A stretch of DNA of 64,000 nt. It comes from Candidatus Edwardsiibacteriota bacterium. Its GTDB lineage: Bacteria; Edwardsbacteria; AC1; EtOH8. The first letter of the stretch is position 1; the number at the start of each line of letters is the position of its first letter. Made by a program: the position numbers and the translations under genes. Location of the stretch: positions 23,940-87,939 of the forward strand of contig JAGVNJ010000030.1 in NCBI GenBank assembly GCA_020053305.1, in the 5' to 3' direction. Shown here one piece after another: positions 43,566 to 52,936 of the stretch. The notes under the pieces were generated by a model. It searched no databases. It had not been told where the DNA came from and worked only from the letters and a program-made list of their open reading frames with translations.

Positions 43566-44759
43566 ATGGATATCGAAAGACCTGTATCATGCGAAAATAT
43601 TCCCCAAGATCAGATCGAACAACTGGGGCTTAAATTAAAAGGTCTGGGCTTGACCGTCGGGAAGGTCCAGGAACTCCTGGGCCTGGAAAGTCTGTCTGAT
43701 CTGTATCCCTTGGAATATCGACTTTTGCCGCTGTTTGTGGAAAGGCTGGCAGAGAATGCCACTCCTTTAAATCATCTTATCAGTCTGTTCATCTTGGGAT
43801 TACTAGGCAAAAGAGATGTCATTGAGCGGATTTTGGGAACCGCCGATCTGGAATTGCTGTGCAATCTCGGTCTCTGTTCCATTGACCAAATGGATATCCA
43901 TGCTAACTTTACCCTTCTGCCGTTCGAGGACCTGTTGATAGCCACCGACAAGGTCTTTCTGAATATTGACGAATATGGTATGGATCAATATCTGTCGTCC
44001 GACAATCTGGTGTGGCGGCTGGATAAGACCTCATACATCATGGCTCGGGGCCTGGTCCGTACCTCATGCAAATCAGCGCTGGATCTGGGCTGCGGCTCGG
44101 GCCTGCAGTCGCTGATAATGGCGAGATCAACCGAAAAAGTGACCGGGGTGGACATCAATCCCCGGGCCGTAAACCTGGCCGGGTTCAATGCTTTGCTTAA
44201 CGGCATCACCAACGTTGAATTCGTCTGCGGGGATCTATACCAACCGGTAGGCAATGATAAATTCGACCGGATCATCTCCAATCCGCCGTCGGCGCCGGGA
44301 CTGGTGAAGGCCTGGAACCGGGAGGGAGGTATCAGCGGGCGGGAGTTGGTGGAGGAGATCATTTCAGGTGCCCGGGAGCGTCTGGAATACGGCGGGATAT
44401 GCCAGACCACGTTGCATCTGGGCTACAACGAGGATAAGGACATTCTGCTGTGGCTGGAAAAGTATCTGCCGGAAAAGGATTTCCGGAATCTCATCATCAG
44501 GCATACCGACGAGAGGGAAGCGGCGGAATATGCCCTGCAGGAGGCCTATCAGAAATCCGGCCCCAGGGACTACGGAACCTTTGCCCGGACCTACCAGATC
44601 TACCGGGCGGGGCTGAAAGCGGCCGGGATCGAGAGGGTCTCCTTCGGCCTGCTGTCGGCCAAATTCAAGGAGGGCGGACAGCCTCCGGCAATAAGAACCG
44701 CCGACCTTTTAAGGGAGCCGATATCAGGTTTGATGGAAGATCACTGGCCCTGGGCCTAA
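43566..44759 (+). CDS. Class I SAM methyltransferase, PrmC/RsmC-like
   Basis: This 397 aa protein has an N-terminal helical domain (about 1-140) and a Rossmann methyltransferase domain. Motif I is ALDLGCGSGLQSLIMA, motif II is VTGVDINPRAVNLAGFN, and motif IV is IISNPPSAPG. The NPP motif indicates methylation of an amide or exocyclic amino nitrogen (glutamine, adenine or guanine). The N-terminal domain plus NPP arrangement resembles two-domain PrmC-like or rRNA guanine enzymes. ATG 43566 is chosen because GGGAAA lies 7 bp upstream; TTG 43551 is the longer alternative. Target unknown. Confidence 0.75.
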   Translation: MDIERPVSCENIPQDQIEQLGLKLKGLGLTVGKVQELLGLESLSDLYPLEYRLLPLFVERLAENATPLNHLISLFILGLLGKRDVIERILGTADLELLCNLGLCSIDQMDIHANFTLLPFEDLLIATDKVFLNIDEYGMDQYLSSDNLVWRLDKTSYIMARGLVRTSCKSALDLGCGSGLQSLIMARSTEKVTGVDINPRAVNLAGFNALLNGITNVEFVCGDLYQPVGNDKFDRIISNPPSAPGLVKAWNREGGISGRELVEEIISGARERLEYGGICQTTLHLGYNEDKDILLWLEKYLPEKDFRNLIIRHTDEREAAEYALQEAYQKSGPRDYGTFARTYQIYRAGLKAAGIERVSFGLLSAKFKEGGQPPAIRTADLLREPISGLMEDHWPWA

Positions 44760-44772
44760 AATTTCTTATTCC

Positions 44773-44802
44773 TTGACAAGCTCGGGCCTTTTACGGTAAA
44801 AT
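44773..44802 (+). promoter_or_regulatory. Sigma-70 promoter of yebC-ruvC
   Basis: TTGACA (44773-44778), 18 bp, TAAAAT (44797-44802), 90 bp before yebC. The leader contains CATGT...ACATG (44851-44868), too short to interpret. Confidence 0.7.
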
Positions 44803-44892
44803 CATATATATTAAGGTTTTAACGGATAATCTATCAACCCAAATATACGTCATGTTTCGATAGGACATGGCCGTTTGCCGAGGAGGGTTTGC

Positions 44893-45642
44893 ATGTCAGG
44901 TCATTCAAAATGGGCTACCATTAAAAGGAAAAAGGCCGGGATCGATGCCGCCAGGGGCCGTGTCTTTACCCGGGTGATAAAGGAGATCTCCATAGCCGCC
45001 AGACAGGGCGGAGGCGACCCCGACGGCAATCCCCGCTTAAGGACGGCCATTGCCATTGCCAAGGCCAGCAACATGCCGGCCGACAACATCGAGCGGGCCA
45101 TCAAAAAGGGCACCGGCGAGCTGGAGGGCGTGACCTACGAGGAGATCACCTATGAAGCCTACGGCCCGGGCGGGGTGGCCCTGCTGATAGACTGCGTGAC
45201 CGACAACAAGAATCGCACCGCCTCCGAACTGCGGCACCTGTTCTCCAAATACGGCGGAAACATGGGGGCCCAGGGCTGCGTGGCCTGGATGTTCGAGGCC
45301 AAGGGGGTCATCACCATAGACTCATCCAAGACCGACGAGGATACTTTGATGGACGTGGCGCTGGAGGCCGGGGCCGATGACGTCAAAACCGAGGAGGGCG
45401 TCTTCGAGGTGTTTACCGCGCCGTCCAACCTGGAAGCGGTGAAGTCGGCCATCGAGGCCAAGGGCATACCGGTAAGCTCGGCCGAGATGAACAAGATCCC
45501 CCAGAACACCGTCCAGCTTGACGAGAGGACCGCCGAGAGCATGCTGAAGCTGATGGACATGCTGGAGGACTTCGACGACACCCAGAAGGTCTATGCCAAT
45601 TTCGACATCTCCCCCGAGATCCTGGCCAAATTAGACAAGTAA
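44893..45642 (+). CDS. yebC: YebC/PmpR (TACO1) family protein
   Basis: This 249 aa protein has the canonical start [20 protein letters not shown], then [20 protein letters not shown] and [19 protein letters not shown]. YebC proteins were called transcriptional regulators, and newer work links the family to relief of ribosome stalling at proline stretches. ATG 44893 follows GGAGGG; the longer frame from 44875 is not needed. It heads the common yebC-ruvC-ruvA gene order. Confidence 0.93.
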   Translation: MSGHSKWATIKRKKAGIDAARGRVFTRVIKEISIAARQGGGDPDGNPRLRTAIAIAKASNMPADNIERAIKKGTGELEGVTYEEITYEAYGPGGVALLIDCVTDNKNRTASELRHLFSKYGGNMGAQGCVAWMFEAKGVITIDSSKTDEDTLMDVALEAGADDVKTEEGVFEVFTAPSNLEAVKSAIEAKGIPVSSAEMNKIPQNTVQLDERTAESMLKLMDMLEDFDDTQKVYANFDISPEILAKLDK

Positions 45643-45736
45643 CAGGTAAACCACGAAGGCAACATGCAGTTAATTGTTAATGGTTATTCGTTAATAGTTA
45701 ATGGTATTGGTGCCTTGGTGTCTTGGTGGTGATGAA

Positions 45737-46240
45737 ATGATAATATTAGGAATAGATCCCGGAAGCCAGACCACCGGATATGGAGTGTTGGAAAGCGACG
45801 GCCGAAATCGCAAAGTGGTAGCCCTCGGATGCCTCAAGGCACGGCCGGGGGTTTCTCTTTCCGTTCGCTTGGGGGTGATCTACGCCGGGCTTCAGGGGGT
45901 CCTGGAACAGTATCAGCCCGACGAGGTGGCGGTGGAGGCCACCTTTTACGGCAAGAACGTCCACAGTGCCCTGGTGATGGGGCACGCCCGGGGGGTCTGT
46001 CTGCTGGCGGTGCAGCAGGCCGGGTGCAAATTATTTGAATATTCCCCGCTGGAGGTGAAGAAATCCGTGGTGGGCCAGGGCCGGGCCGGCAAGGGCCAGG
46101 TGGGCTTCATGGTCCGGGCCATGCTGGGCCTGCGGGTCAGCCCGCCGGAGGATGCGGCCGACGCTTTGGCGGTGGCGGTATGTCATCTGCAGAGGAGGCA
46201 ATTGGCGCAAATGGTCAAAAAGGCTGACCCCCTTCCTTAG
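45737..46240 (+). CDS. ruvC: Holliday junction resolvase RuvC
   Basis: This 167 aa endonuclease cuts four-way DNA junctions released by RuvAB. Catalytic acidic residues appear in LGIDPGSQTTGYG (Asp), AVEATFYGKN (Glu) and PEDAADALAVAVCH (Asp pair). The frame opens earlier (45701), but the family begins at MIILGIDPG, so ATG 45737 is the start. The upstream 95 bp contains CCACGAAGG and GTTAATnGTTAATGG repeats. Confidence 0.95.
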   Translation: MIILGIDPGSQTTGYGVLESDGRNRKVVALGCLKARPGVSLSVRLGVIYAGLQGVLEQYQPDEVAVEATFYGKNVHSALVMGHARGVCLLAVQQAGCKLFEYSPLEVKKSVVGQGRAGKGQVGFMVRAMLGLRVSPPEDAADALAVAVCHLQRRQLAQMVKKADPLP

Positions 46241-46481
46241 ATCCCTCCCCGAGCATACTTCACCGAAGTATGCAAATATTATTACTGCCGGCTACGTAGG
46301 CTGAATGCGGAGAGGGGAGATTGTCACCCTGAGAAATCAAGCTGCAGGACAAATTGAACGGGTGACGGCGTGATCTCACCCTACCACTTCGAAAGCATGA
46401 CAACTTATCTACCTCAGTGCAGGCTCTCTCCAAAAAGAATTTGGAGAGGGAAAATGAGAAAAATAATATTTAAATTAAGAT
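46241..46481. repeat. Intergenic repeats between ruvC and ruvA
   Basis: GCATACTTC-ACC-GAAGTATGC (46253-46273) is a perfect hairpin. GCGGAGAGGGGAG-like sequence lies near 46310. CTCTCCAAA (46426-46434) pairs with TTTGGAGAG (46440-46448) just before ruvA. No coding frame. These separate two genes that are usually adjacent. Confidence 0.65.
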
Positions 46482-47072
46482 ATGTATCATCACATCAAAG
46501 GAACTTTGGTCCATAAATACCCGGCCGAGGCGGTGATAGACACCGGGGGCGTGGGGTATCAGATAAGCATCTCGCTGAACACCTTTGACAAACTGCCGGA
46601 GGCCGGCAACCAGGCCAAGCTGCTGACCTACCTGCACGTCAAGGAAGACATAATGCATTTGTTCGGGTTTGCCTCGGATAAGGAGCGCAAGGTCTTTAAA
46701 ATACTGATCGGCATCTCCGGCATCGGGCCCAAGCTGGCGCTGACGGTGCTGTCTCACATGGCACCGGAGGACCTGGAACAGGCGGTGGCCAACCAGGACA
46801 TGACCATGCTGACGGCAATCTCCGGAGTGGGCAAGAAGACCGCCGAGCGTCTTTTGGTCGAACTGAAGGGCAAAATAGCCGAAGCGGTGGTGGAGGGCTT
46901 GCCGACCATCAAGGGGCAGGGGGCAGGGATCAGCGATCCGGTTATAGAGGCAATGATGTCGCTGGGGCTGAATTACGCCGAGGCCAAAAGCGCGGTGGAG
47001 AAGGCCAAGGCCAAGCTGGGCGAGAAAGCTCCGGTGGAGCAGTTGATAAGGGAAGCACTAAAGGGGAAATGA
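46482..47072 (+). CDS. ruvA: Holliday junction DNA helicase subunit RuvA
   Basis: This 196 aa protein binds the four-way junction as a tetramer and loads RuvB. Domain I begins MYHHIKGTLVHKYPAEAVID. Two helix-hairpin-helix motifs are GISGIGPKLALTVLS and ISGVGKKTAERLLVEL. Domain III, the RuvB contact, is at the C-terminus (VIEAMMSLGLNYAEAKSAVE). The last about 30 codons are repeated in degenerate form at 48805-48898, 1.7 kb downstream. No clear Shine-Dalgarno is visible. Confidence 0.95.
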   Translation: MYHHIKGTLVHKYPAEAVIDTGGVGYQISISLNTFDKLPEAGNQAKLLTYLHVKEDIMHLFGFASDKERKVFKILIGISGIGPKLALTVLSHMAPEDLEQAVANQDMTMLTAISGVGKKTAERLLVELKGKIAEAVVEGLPTIKGQGAGISDPVIEAMMSLGLNYAEAKSAVEKAKAKLGEKAPVEQLIREALKGK

Positions 47073-47091
47073 TAAATACTGAGAGGGTAGC

Positions 47092-47799
47092 ATGAGGAAA
47101 GCATTTTTTAATGGGAAAATCACCGATTTAGCTATGGCAGTTATCTTGATCCCAATGTTTATGGTTGGCCATGTATGGGCATCAGAAGCGAATGCACGTA
47201 TAAGCATATCTGTGAAAGATGCCCAAAAAACATCACAGGCACTGCAGAAAATATCAACCGAAAATAAAATTTTCGCTACTAATTTTAACGAATATACCAG
47301 CAGCAAGAAAAAGAAAAAATCAATAAATATCAAATATGAGGTGCCTGAAGCCAGAATATTAGGGTTTATGGCCCAAATTGCGGTATTGGGAGATGTTAAA
47401 TCTCAAAGCTATCAAGCCAAACAAAGCGATTTCGGGAATTTAGAATTAAAAGAGAAAATGCTGGAACAATATAAAAGCCAGCTGGATAAAATAATTGCTT
47501 CAGGGCCCGGCATGCAGGATATGATCACCCAGTTGAACTATAAGATACAAGCCTTGGAAAGAGAAATATCGGAATACGAGAGCCGTAGCGAGGAGGGATA
47601 CGAACCCAAAGTTGTTCTGGATGTTCAAATAAAAGAGCGCGGGTACGACAGCGAGAATGAAGAAAAAAGCGTAACAATAAATCTTATATCATTTATAATT
47701 GTGCTCGTTGCATTGGCAATCATGTCATTATCCCTGGGCATATTAATGGGATGGTTTATATTTAAGAAAAACAAAAATACCGCATCCGGAAACATTTAA
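47092..47799 (+). CDS. Exported coiled-coil membrane protein (DUF4349-like)
   Basis: This 235 aa protein has a signal peptide or N-terminal anchor (MAVILIPMFMVGHVWA). A periplasmic region has KYEVPEARILGFMAQIAVLG, a long coiled coil (residues about 125-170, QLNYKIQALEREISEYESRS) and a C-terminal membrane helix (LISFIIVLVALAIMSLSLGI). The order matches DUF4349-type proteins, whose function is not known. The gene is AT-rich and sits immediately after ruvA, in the inserted block. GAGAGGGTAGC precedes the ATG. Confidence 0.65.
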   Translation: MRKAFFNGKITDLAMAVILIPMFMVGHVWASEANARISISVKDAQKTSQALQKISTENKIFATNFNEYTSSKKKKKSINIKYEVPEARILGFMAQIAVLGDVKSQSYQAKQSDFGNLELKEKMLEQYKSQLDKIIASGPGMQDMITQLNYKIQALEREISEYESRSEEGYEPKVVLDVQIKERGYDSENEEKSVTINLISFIIVLVALAIMSLSLGILMGWFIFKKNKNTASGNI

Positions 47800-47814
47800 T
47801 ATCCGTAGATTTAC

Positions 47815-48798
47815 ATGGATAAAATAAAATTACAAAAAACGGCAGTATTGCTTATATTGTTGGCAGTACTGGGGGGTGTTTTTACCAAATACACGCTTCC
47901 CCGCAAACACAATATAGTAAGGGGTTTGGTTTACCGGGCCTGGCAGCTTTCGACCGTCGGCATGCATCGCCCGGCGTTGGCATTGTATAATCTGGCTGTT
48001 TCGGTAGAACCAAGCTATTATCAAACATATGTTTTCAGGGGAGACACATATTTAGCCCTGCAAAATGTCCAGAAGGCAGAAGAGGATTACATCCGGACCT
48101 TGGAATTAAAGCCCGGCGACCAGCATGCCATATCATCTCTTAGTATGCTGTATACCATCAATAATGACTTTAAAAGCGCGATTGAGGGATATGAAAAAAT
48201 GTTGAAGGTTGATCTTTCGCAGACCGATTATTATTATTGCCAGATAGGCTTGAATTATCACTTTCTGAAAGATTATGAGAATGCGTTGCTTGCCTTTGAA
48301 AAGGTGCAAAATCCCAAACCAAAATATTCCAACGTTTATAGCTTGAGGGCAACTACTTATTCGGCTTTGCATAGATACGAGTTGGCGGAGGCAGAGTGTG
48401 AAAAAGCATTGGCATTGGATCCATCGCAACAGTATAATTTTACTTCGATGTTGGATATGATTCGGAGAAACAAAGAAAGATATATAAACAATATAATAAA
48501 ATTGGATATCCTGAAAAACTCTTTAGCTGAAAACCCTACCGATGTAAATAAATATTTTGACTTGGCTGGGGTGTATCATGAAATTGGTGAGCCTGAAAAC
48601 GTTATAAAATGTTATACAGCCATAATAGACATAAATAGTAATTCCTGGCAAACGCAAAATGCATATTATAACAGAGGTTGCTTGTATTATGATGACTTGG
48701 GTGATACTCTGGCAGCAATTGAAGACATGAAAACAGCAGCTATGGCGGGGGAAAGGAATGCTAAGAATTGGTTAAAAGAACATAAAATATCTTTTTAA
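47815..48798 (+). CDS. TPR-repeat protein with N-terminal anchor
   Basis: This 327 aa protein has an N-terminal hydrophobic helix (AVLLILLAVLGGVFTKYTL). About six tetratricopeptide repeats follow (for example ALYNLAVSVEPSYYQTYVFR, then AEEDYIRTLELKPGDQHAI and AEAECEKALALDPSQQYNF). TPRs are protein-protein interaction scaffolds. It lies 15 bp after the DUF4349-like gene and shares its AT-rich composition, so the two probably arrived together. No catalytic domain. Confidence 0.75.
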   Translation: MDKIKLQKTAVLLILLAVLGGVFTKYTLPRKHNIVRGLVYRAWQLSTVGMHRPALALYNLAVSVEPSYYQTYVFRGDTYLALQNVQKAEEDYIRTLELKPGDQHAISSLSMLYTINNDFKSAIEGYEKMLKVDLSQTDYYYCQIGLNYHFLKDYENALLAFEKVQNPKPKYSNVYSLRATTYSALHRYELAEAECEKALALDPSQQYNFTSMLDMIRRNKERYINNIIKLDILKNSLAENPTDVNKYFDLAGVYHEIGEPENVIKCYTAIIDINSNSWQTQNAYYNRGCLYYDDLGDTLAAIEDMKTAAMAGERNAKNWLKEHKISF

Positions 48799-48804
48799 GT
48801 GTAT

Positions 48805-48898
48805 AATGAAGCTAAAATGCGGTGGAGAAGGCCAAGGGGAAATTGGGAGATAAGGCTCCGGTGGAGCAGGTGGTAAGGGAAGCATTGAAAGGGAAGTA
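48805..48898 (+). pseudogene. ruvA': Degenerate second copy of the ruvA 3' end
   Basis: From GCGGTGGAG (48819) to TAA (48898) the sequence reads AVEKAKGKLGDKAPVEQVVR then EALKGK and stop. It matches the last 26 codons of ruvA (46992-47072) with mostly synonymous or conservative changes (E to D, L to V, I to V). Just upstream the similarity continues (GAAGCTAAAA versus GAGGCCAAAA) but with a 1-base deletion, then fades. It has no start codon and cannot encode a protein. It lies between two cargo genes. Confidence 0.85.
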
Positions 48899-48919
48899 AT
48901 TTCTTTTAAAGGGGTATCC

Positions 48920-50572
48920 ATGTCTAAGAAAACAAGTCTGGCTTCTCTGTTGCTTGTCATTATGTCTGTTGGGGCATTAGGCCAGGGAGGCCAGTGGCGG
49001 CATTTTTCACAGATAAATCCGGATACTGCTATATCCCTGCAATGCAAATTAGTGAACACGGCAAATAATTTATGGGCAGTTTGGAGTGATCATGTTTATA
49101 GTAGTGATACTGCTTTTATATTTGCGACACGTTTTACGCCCTCTGGGTGGGGTTTAAAACGGAAACTATGTCACACGGTTGGTGAAGAATTTAGCGTGTT
49201 TATGGATATAAATAAGAATGCACACATAACTACAGCGTTTACTGGCGTAATGCCTTCTAAAGACACATTGCTGGGGCCTAACAGAATGGACTGTAGCAGT
49301 TTTGACACTATTTGGAGCCAATTGATATTTGATAATCAGGCAGTTGTCGGTATATCGGCAAATTCACATGATAGCACAGTTTTTGTTTGGCAATTTTATT
49401 TGAATTTCGAGTATTCTATCAATTCAAAGTCTTATTATCAAGGGTGGGGATCCGGGACAACGATTTTTTCTGGGGAGGAATATAAAGGCACCCCTGCAAT
49501 AACATGTGATAAAAATGGCAAATGGTGGACGGGCTGGCAGGAAAATTCACTCTTCGACGGACATTATGACTTGAAGGTGAATTGGCAAATAATTGACACT
49601 TCTGTTGCGAAGCCATTCTGGTCTTTCCATCTAACATCCGATAGCTTGGGTAAAGTATGGGCTTTTTGGTCATCCAATGGAAATATTTTCTACAGGGTAA
49701 ATGAAAGCAATCTTTGGGGTATAGAGGAAACATTGATTGTAGGTTCTAATGTGCAGTCTGTTGCATACAGGGAAGGTATTATCTGCGTGGGAAGACAGCC
49801 CGATAGTTCATTTTATTTCAATTCATTCAATAACTCAGCGTGGAGTGGCTGGCAGTGTATAACAACTGGTGTCAACCGCCAGTTGAAATTGGATCAAATG
49901 GGGAATCCTTGTATTTTGTGGTCAAATGCTAATATATACTATTCTGCCATTTACTGCCGTGATACCATCGCCCCCTGGGTTAAGATAACCGCACCTGTTA
50001 CCGATTCGGTATATTATAAAGGCCAATCGATCCAACTGCAATTCGATCATTCAAGCGATGTGGCTTTTTTAAATGTATATTGCCAGAGGGAAGGGCAGGG
50101 TGATTGGCAGAATATTTTTGACATGATATCAAGGGATTCCCTGGTAAGCTGGACGGTGCCGGATGATTCGGCAAATTATAGATTCAGGGCCGAAGCGATT
50201 GATTCGGGCTGGAACGAAGCCGTTGACAGCACCGGGTGGTTTCTAGTATCACCGCAAGGTATAGCCGGGAAACCGTCTGACTTGCCTGTTAATTTTACTT
50301 TTGGATTAAAAAGCAACGGCCCAAACCCATTTATGCGAAATGCCAAAATCGCATTTGCTGTCGATAAAGCCTGCGATGCAAATATATCGGTATATAACTC
50401 ACTGGGCCAGTTGGTGAAAGTATTATATAATGATAAAACGCTACCCGGGAATTACCAGCTAAACTGGAATGGCTGTGATGTTGCCGGAAAAAAGGCGGCG
50501 GCCGGGGTTTATTTCTGCCGGCTATCTGGCGGCGGCAGAAGTTCCAATATCAAATTAATAAAAGTAAATTGA
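48920..50572 (+). CDS. Secreted protein with FlgD/type IX-like C-terminal domain
   Basis: This 550 aa protein has a signal peptide (MSKKTSLASLLLVIMSVGAL). A long beta-propeller-like region with repeated Trp-rich strands follows (for example GKVWAFWSSNGNIFYRVNES, GNPCILWSNANIYYS). An Ig-like segment (APWVKITAPVTDSVYYKGQS) comes next, then a C-terminal domain starting NGPNPFMRNAKIAFAVDK, with ISVYNSLGQLVKVL, LNWNGCDVAGKKAAAGVYF and final IKLIKVN. This tail is the FlgD Ig-like/type IX sorting pattern. AT-rich gene. AAAGGGG precedes ATG. Probably surface-exposed or secreted; function unknown. Confidence 0.7.
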   Translation: MSKKTSLASLLLVIMSVGALGQGGQWRHFSQINPDTAISLQCKLVNTANNLWAVWSDHVYSSDTAFIFATRFTPSGWGLKRKLCHTVGEEFSVFMDINKNAHITTAFTGVMPSKDTLLGPNRMDCSSFDTIWSQLIFDNQAVVGISANSHDSTVFVWQFYLNFEYSINSKSYYQGWGSGTTIFSGEEYKGTPAITCDKNGKWWTGWQENSLFDGHYDLKVNWQIIDTSVAKPFWSFHLTSDSLGKVWAFWSSNGNIFYRVNESNLWGIEETLIVGSNVQSVAYREGIICVGRQPDSSFYFNSFNNSAWSGWQCITTGVNRQLKLDQMGNPCILWSNANIYYSAIYCRDTIAPWVKITAPVTDSVYYKGQSIQLQFDHSSDVAFLNVYCQREGQGDWQNIFDMISRDSLVSWTVPDDSANYRFRAEAIDSGWNEAVDSTGWFLVSPQGIAGKPSDLPVNFTFGLKSNGPNPFMRNAKIAFAVDKACDANISVYNSLGQLVKVLYNDKTLPGNYQLNWNGCDVAGKKAAAGVYFCRLSGGGRSSNIKLIKVN

Positions 50573-50579
50573 CCCTCAA

Positions 50580-51746
50580 ATGAAATTCAAAATAATATTC
50601 CTGATAATTGTCCTGTTTACCAACCTCTGTCAGGCTGGAAAGAAGACCTTCATCCGCGAATACACCTACCAGGCCAGCGACTACGACAGCCGGCTGACCT
50701 GCCAGGCCATCGCCCTGAGCGAGGTCAAGCGTCTTTTGCTGGAGGAGATCGGCACCTACTTAGTCAGCGGGACCACGGTCCAGAACGGCATGGTGGTGTC
50801 GGACGACATTTCGGTCTATACCGCCGGGGCGGTGCAGACCAAGGTGATCGACCAGAGATGGGACGGCAAGACCTACTGGCTAAAAGCCCGGATCGAGGCC
50901 GATCCCGACAGCGTATCGGCCGCAGTGTCCCGGCTGCGGGAGGATAAAGGCAGGATGAAGGAACTGGAGGACCTCAAGAGGTCGTCCGACCAGGCCTTGG
51001 CAGAGATATCTAAACTGAACCAGGCCTTAAGCCAGGCCCATACCCAGAACGCCGGGTTCGCCGACCAGATAAAATACCTGCAGAACGCCCAAAAATTGTC
51101 GGCCGCCCAGTCGGCCCAGCAGGGATATGCGGCCCTGTCATCCGGCGATGCCACAGCCGCCCTGCTGGCCTTCACCAGAGCATTGGAAACAGATCCCAAC
51201 GACGCGATAGCGCTGATTAACCGCGGCATCGCCTATGCCCAGCTCAAGGATCATAAGAAAGCCCTGGCCGATTACAACCTGGCCCTGAAAGCATCGGCCA
51301 GCGATCCCCGGATATACTATAACCGCGGCATCGCCTATTATCATTTAAAGGAATATACCAAGGCGCTGAATGATTTCAATCATTCGCTGCTGCTGAAACC
51401 GGACAACAGCAAGGCCCATTTCAACCGGGCGCTGACTTATGAAAAATTGGAAAATTGGAAATTGGCCCTGACAGACTACACTAAGGCAATCAAACTGGAC
51501 CCGGCCGATGTTCAGGCGTATGATAACCGTGGGACGATATATCTCCAGCAAAAGTTATATGCCAAGGCTTTGGCTGATTTCGATCAGTCTATTGAGGTGG
51601 ACAATAGATCCGGCGATGCTTACTTGAACCGGGCGGGATTGTACGCCGTCAAAGGGGATATGGAATCCGCCCTGGCCGATGCCCAAAAGGCGGCCCAGCT
51701 GGGAAGCGATGAGGCCAAACTTCTGTTGGAAAGATTGGGACAGTAG
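50580..51746 (+). CDS. Exported TPR-repeat protein
   Basis: This 388 aa protein has a signal peptide (MKFKIIFLIIVLFTNLCQA). A domain of about 100 residues follows (SEVKRLLLEEIGTYLVSGTT, KVIDQRWDGKTYWLKARIEA), seen in other TPR lipoprotein-like proteins. A short coiled coil and five to six TPRs come next (ALINRGIAYAQLKDHKKALA, IYYNRGIAYYHLKEYTKALN, AYDNRGTIYLQQKLYAKALA). It is GC-richer than the three genes before it and so may belong to the native chromosome rather than the insertion. 7 bp separate it from the preceding gene. Scaffold role likely; partner unknown. Confidence 0.75.
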   Translation: MKFKIIFLIIVLFTNLCQAGKKTFIREYTYQASDYDSRLTCQAIALSEVKRLLLEEIGTYLVSGTTVQNGMVVSDDISVYTAGAVQTKVIDQRWDGKTYWLKARIEADPDSVSAAVSRLREDKGRMKELEDLKRSSDQALAEISKLNQALSQAHTQNAGFADQIKYLQNAQKLSAAQSAQQGYAALSSGDATAALLAFTRALETDPNDAIALINRGIAYAQLKDHKKALADYNLALKASASDPRIYYNRGIAYYHLKEYTKALNDFNHSLLLKPDNSKAHFNRALTYEKLENWKLALTDYTKAIKLDPADVQAYDNRGTIYLQQKLYAKALADFDQSIEVDNRSGDAYLNRAGLYAVKGDMESALADAQKAAQLGSDEAKLLLERLGQ

Positions 51747-51775
51747 GATAAGAGCCAAATCTCCTAGGTGTCTTC

Positions 51776-51880
51776 GTCATTCCTGCACTTCATTGCATTC
51801 AGCATAAACTCCGGCAGGAATCCAGTTCTTTGTGGATTCCCGTTCCCCGCCTTCGCGAGGACAAGTTTCACGGGAATGAC
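51776..51880. repeat. Dispersed GTCATTCC...GGAATGAC repeat upstream of ruvB
   Basis: Starts GTCATTCCTG (51776) and ends CGGGAATGAC (51871-51880) as imperfect inverted ends. Internal GGCAGGAATCCAG and TGGATTCCCG segments pair with each other. Same family as 38117-38195. Confidence 0.75.
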
Positions 51881-51909
51881 AGATTACAAAAAGTTTAAAT
51901 TTATAAAAT

Positions 51910-52932
<1,023 letters not shown>

Positions 52933-52936
52933 GCTG

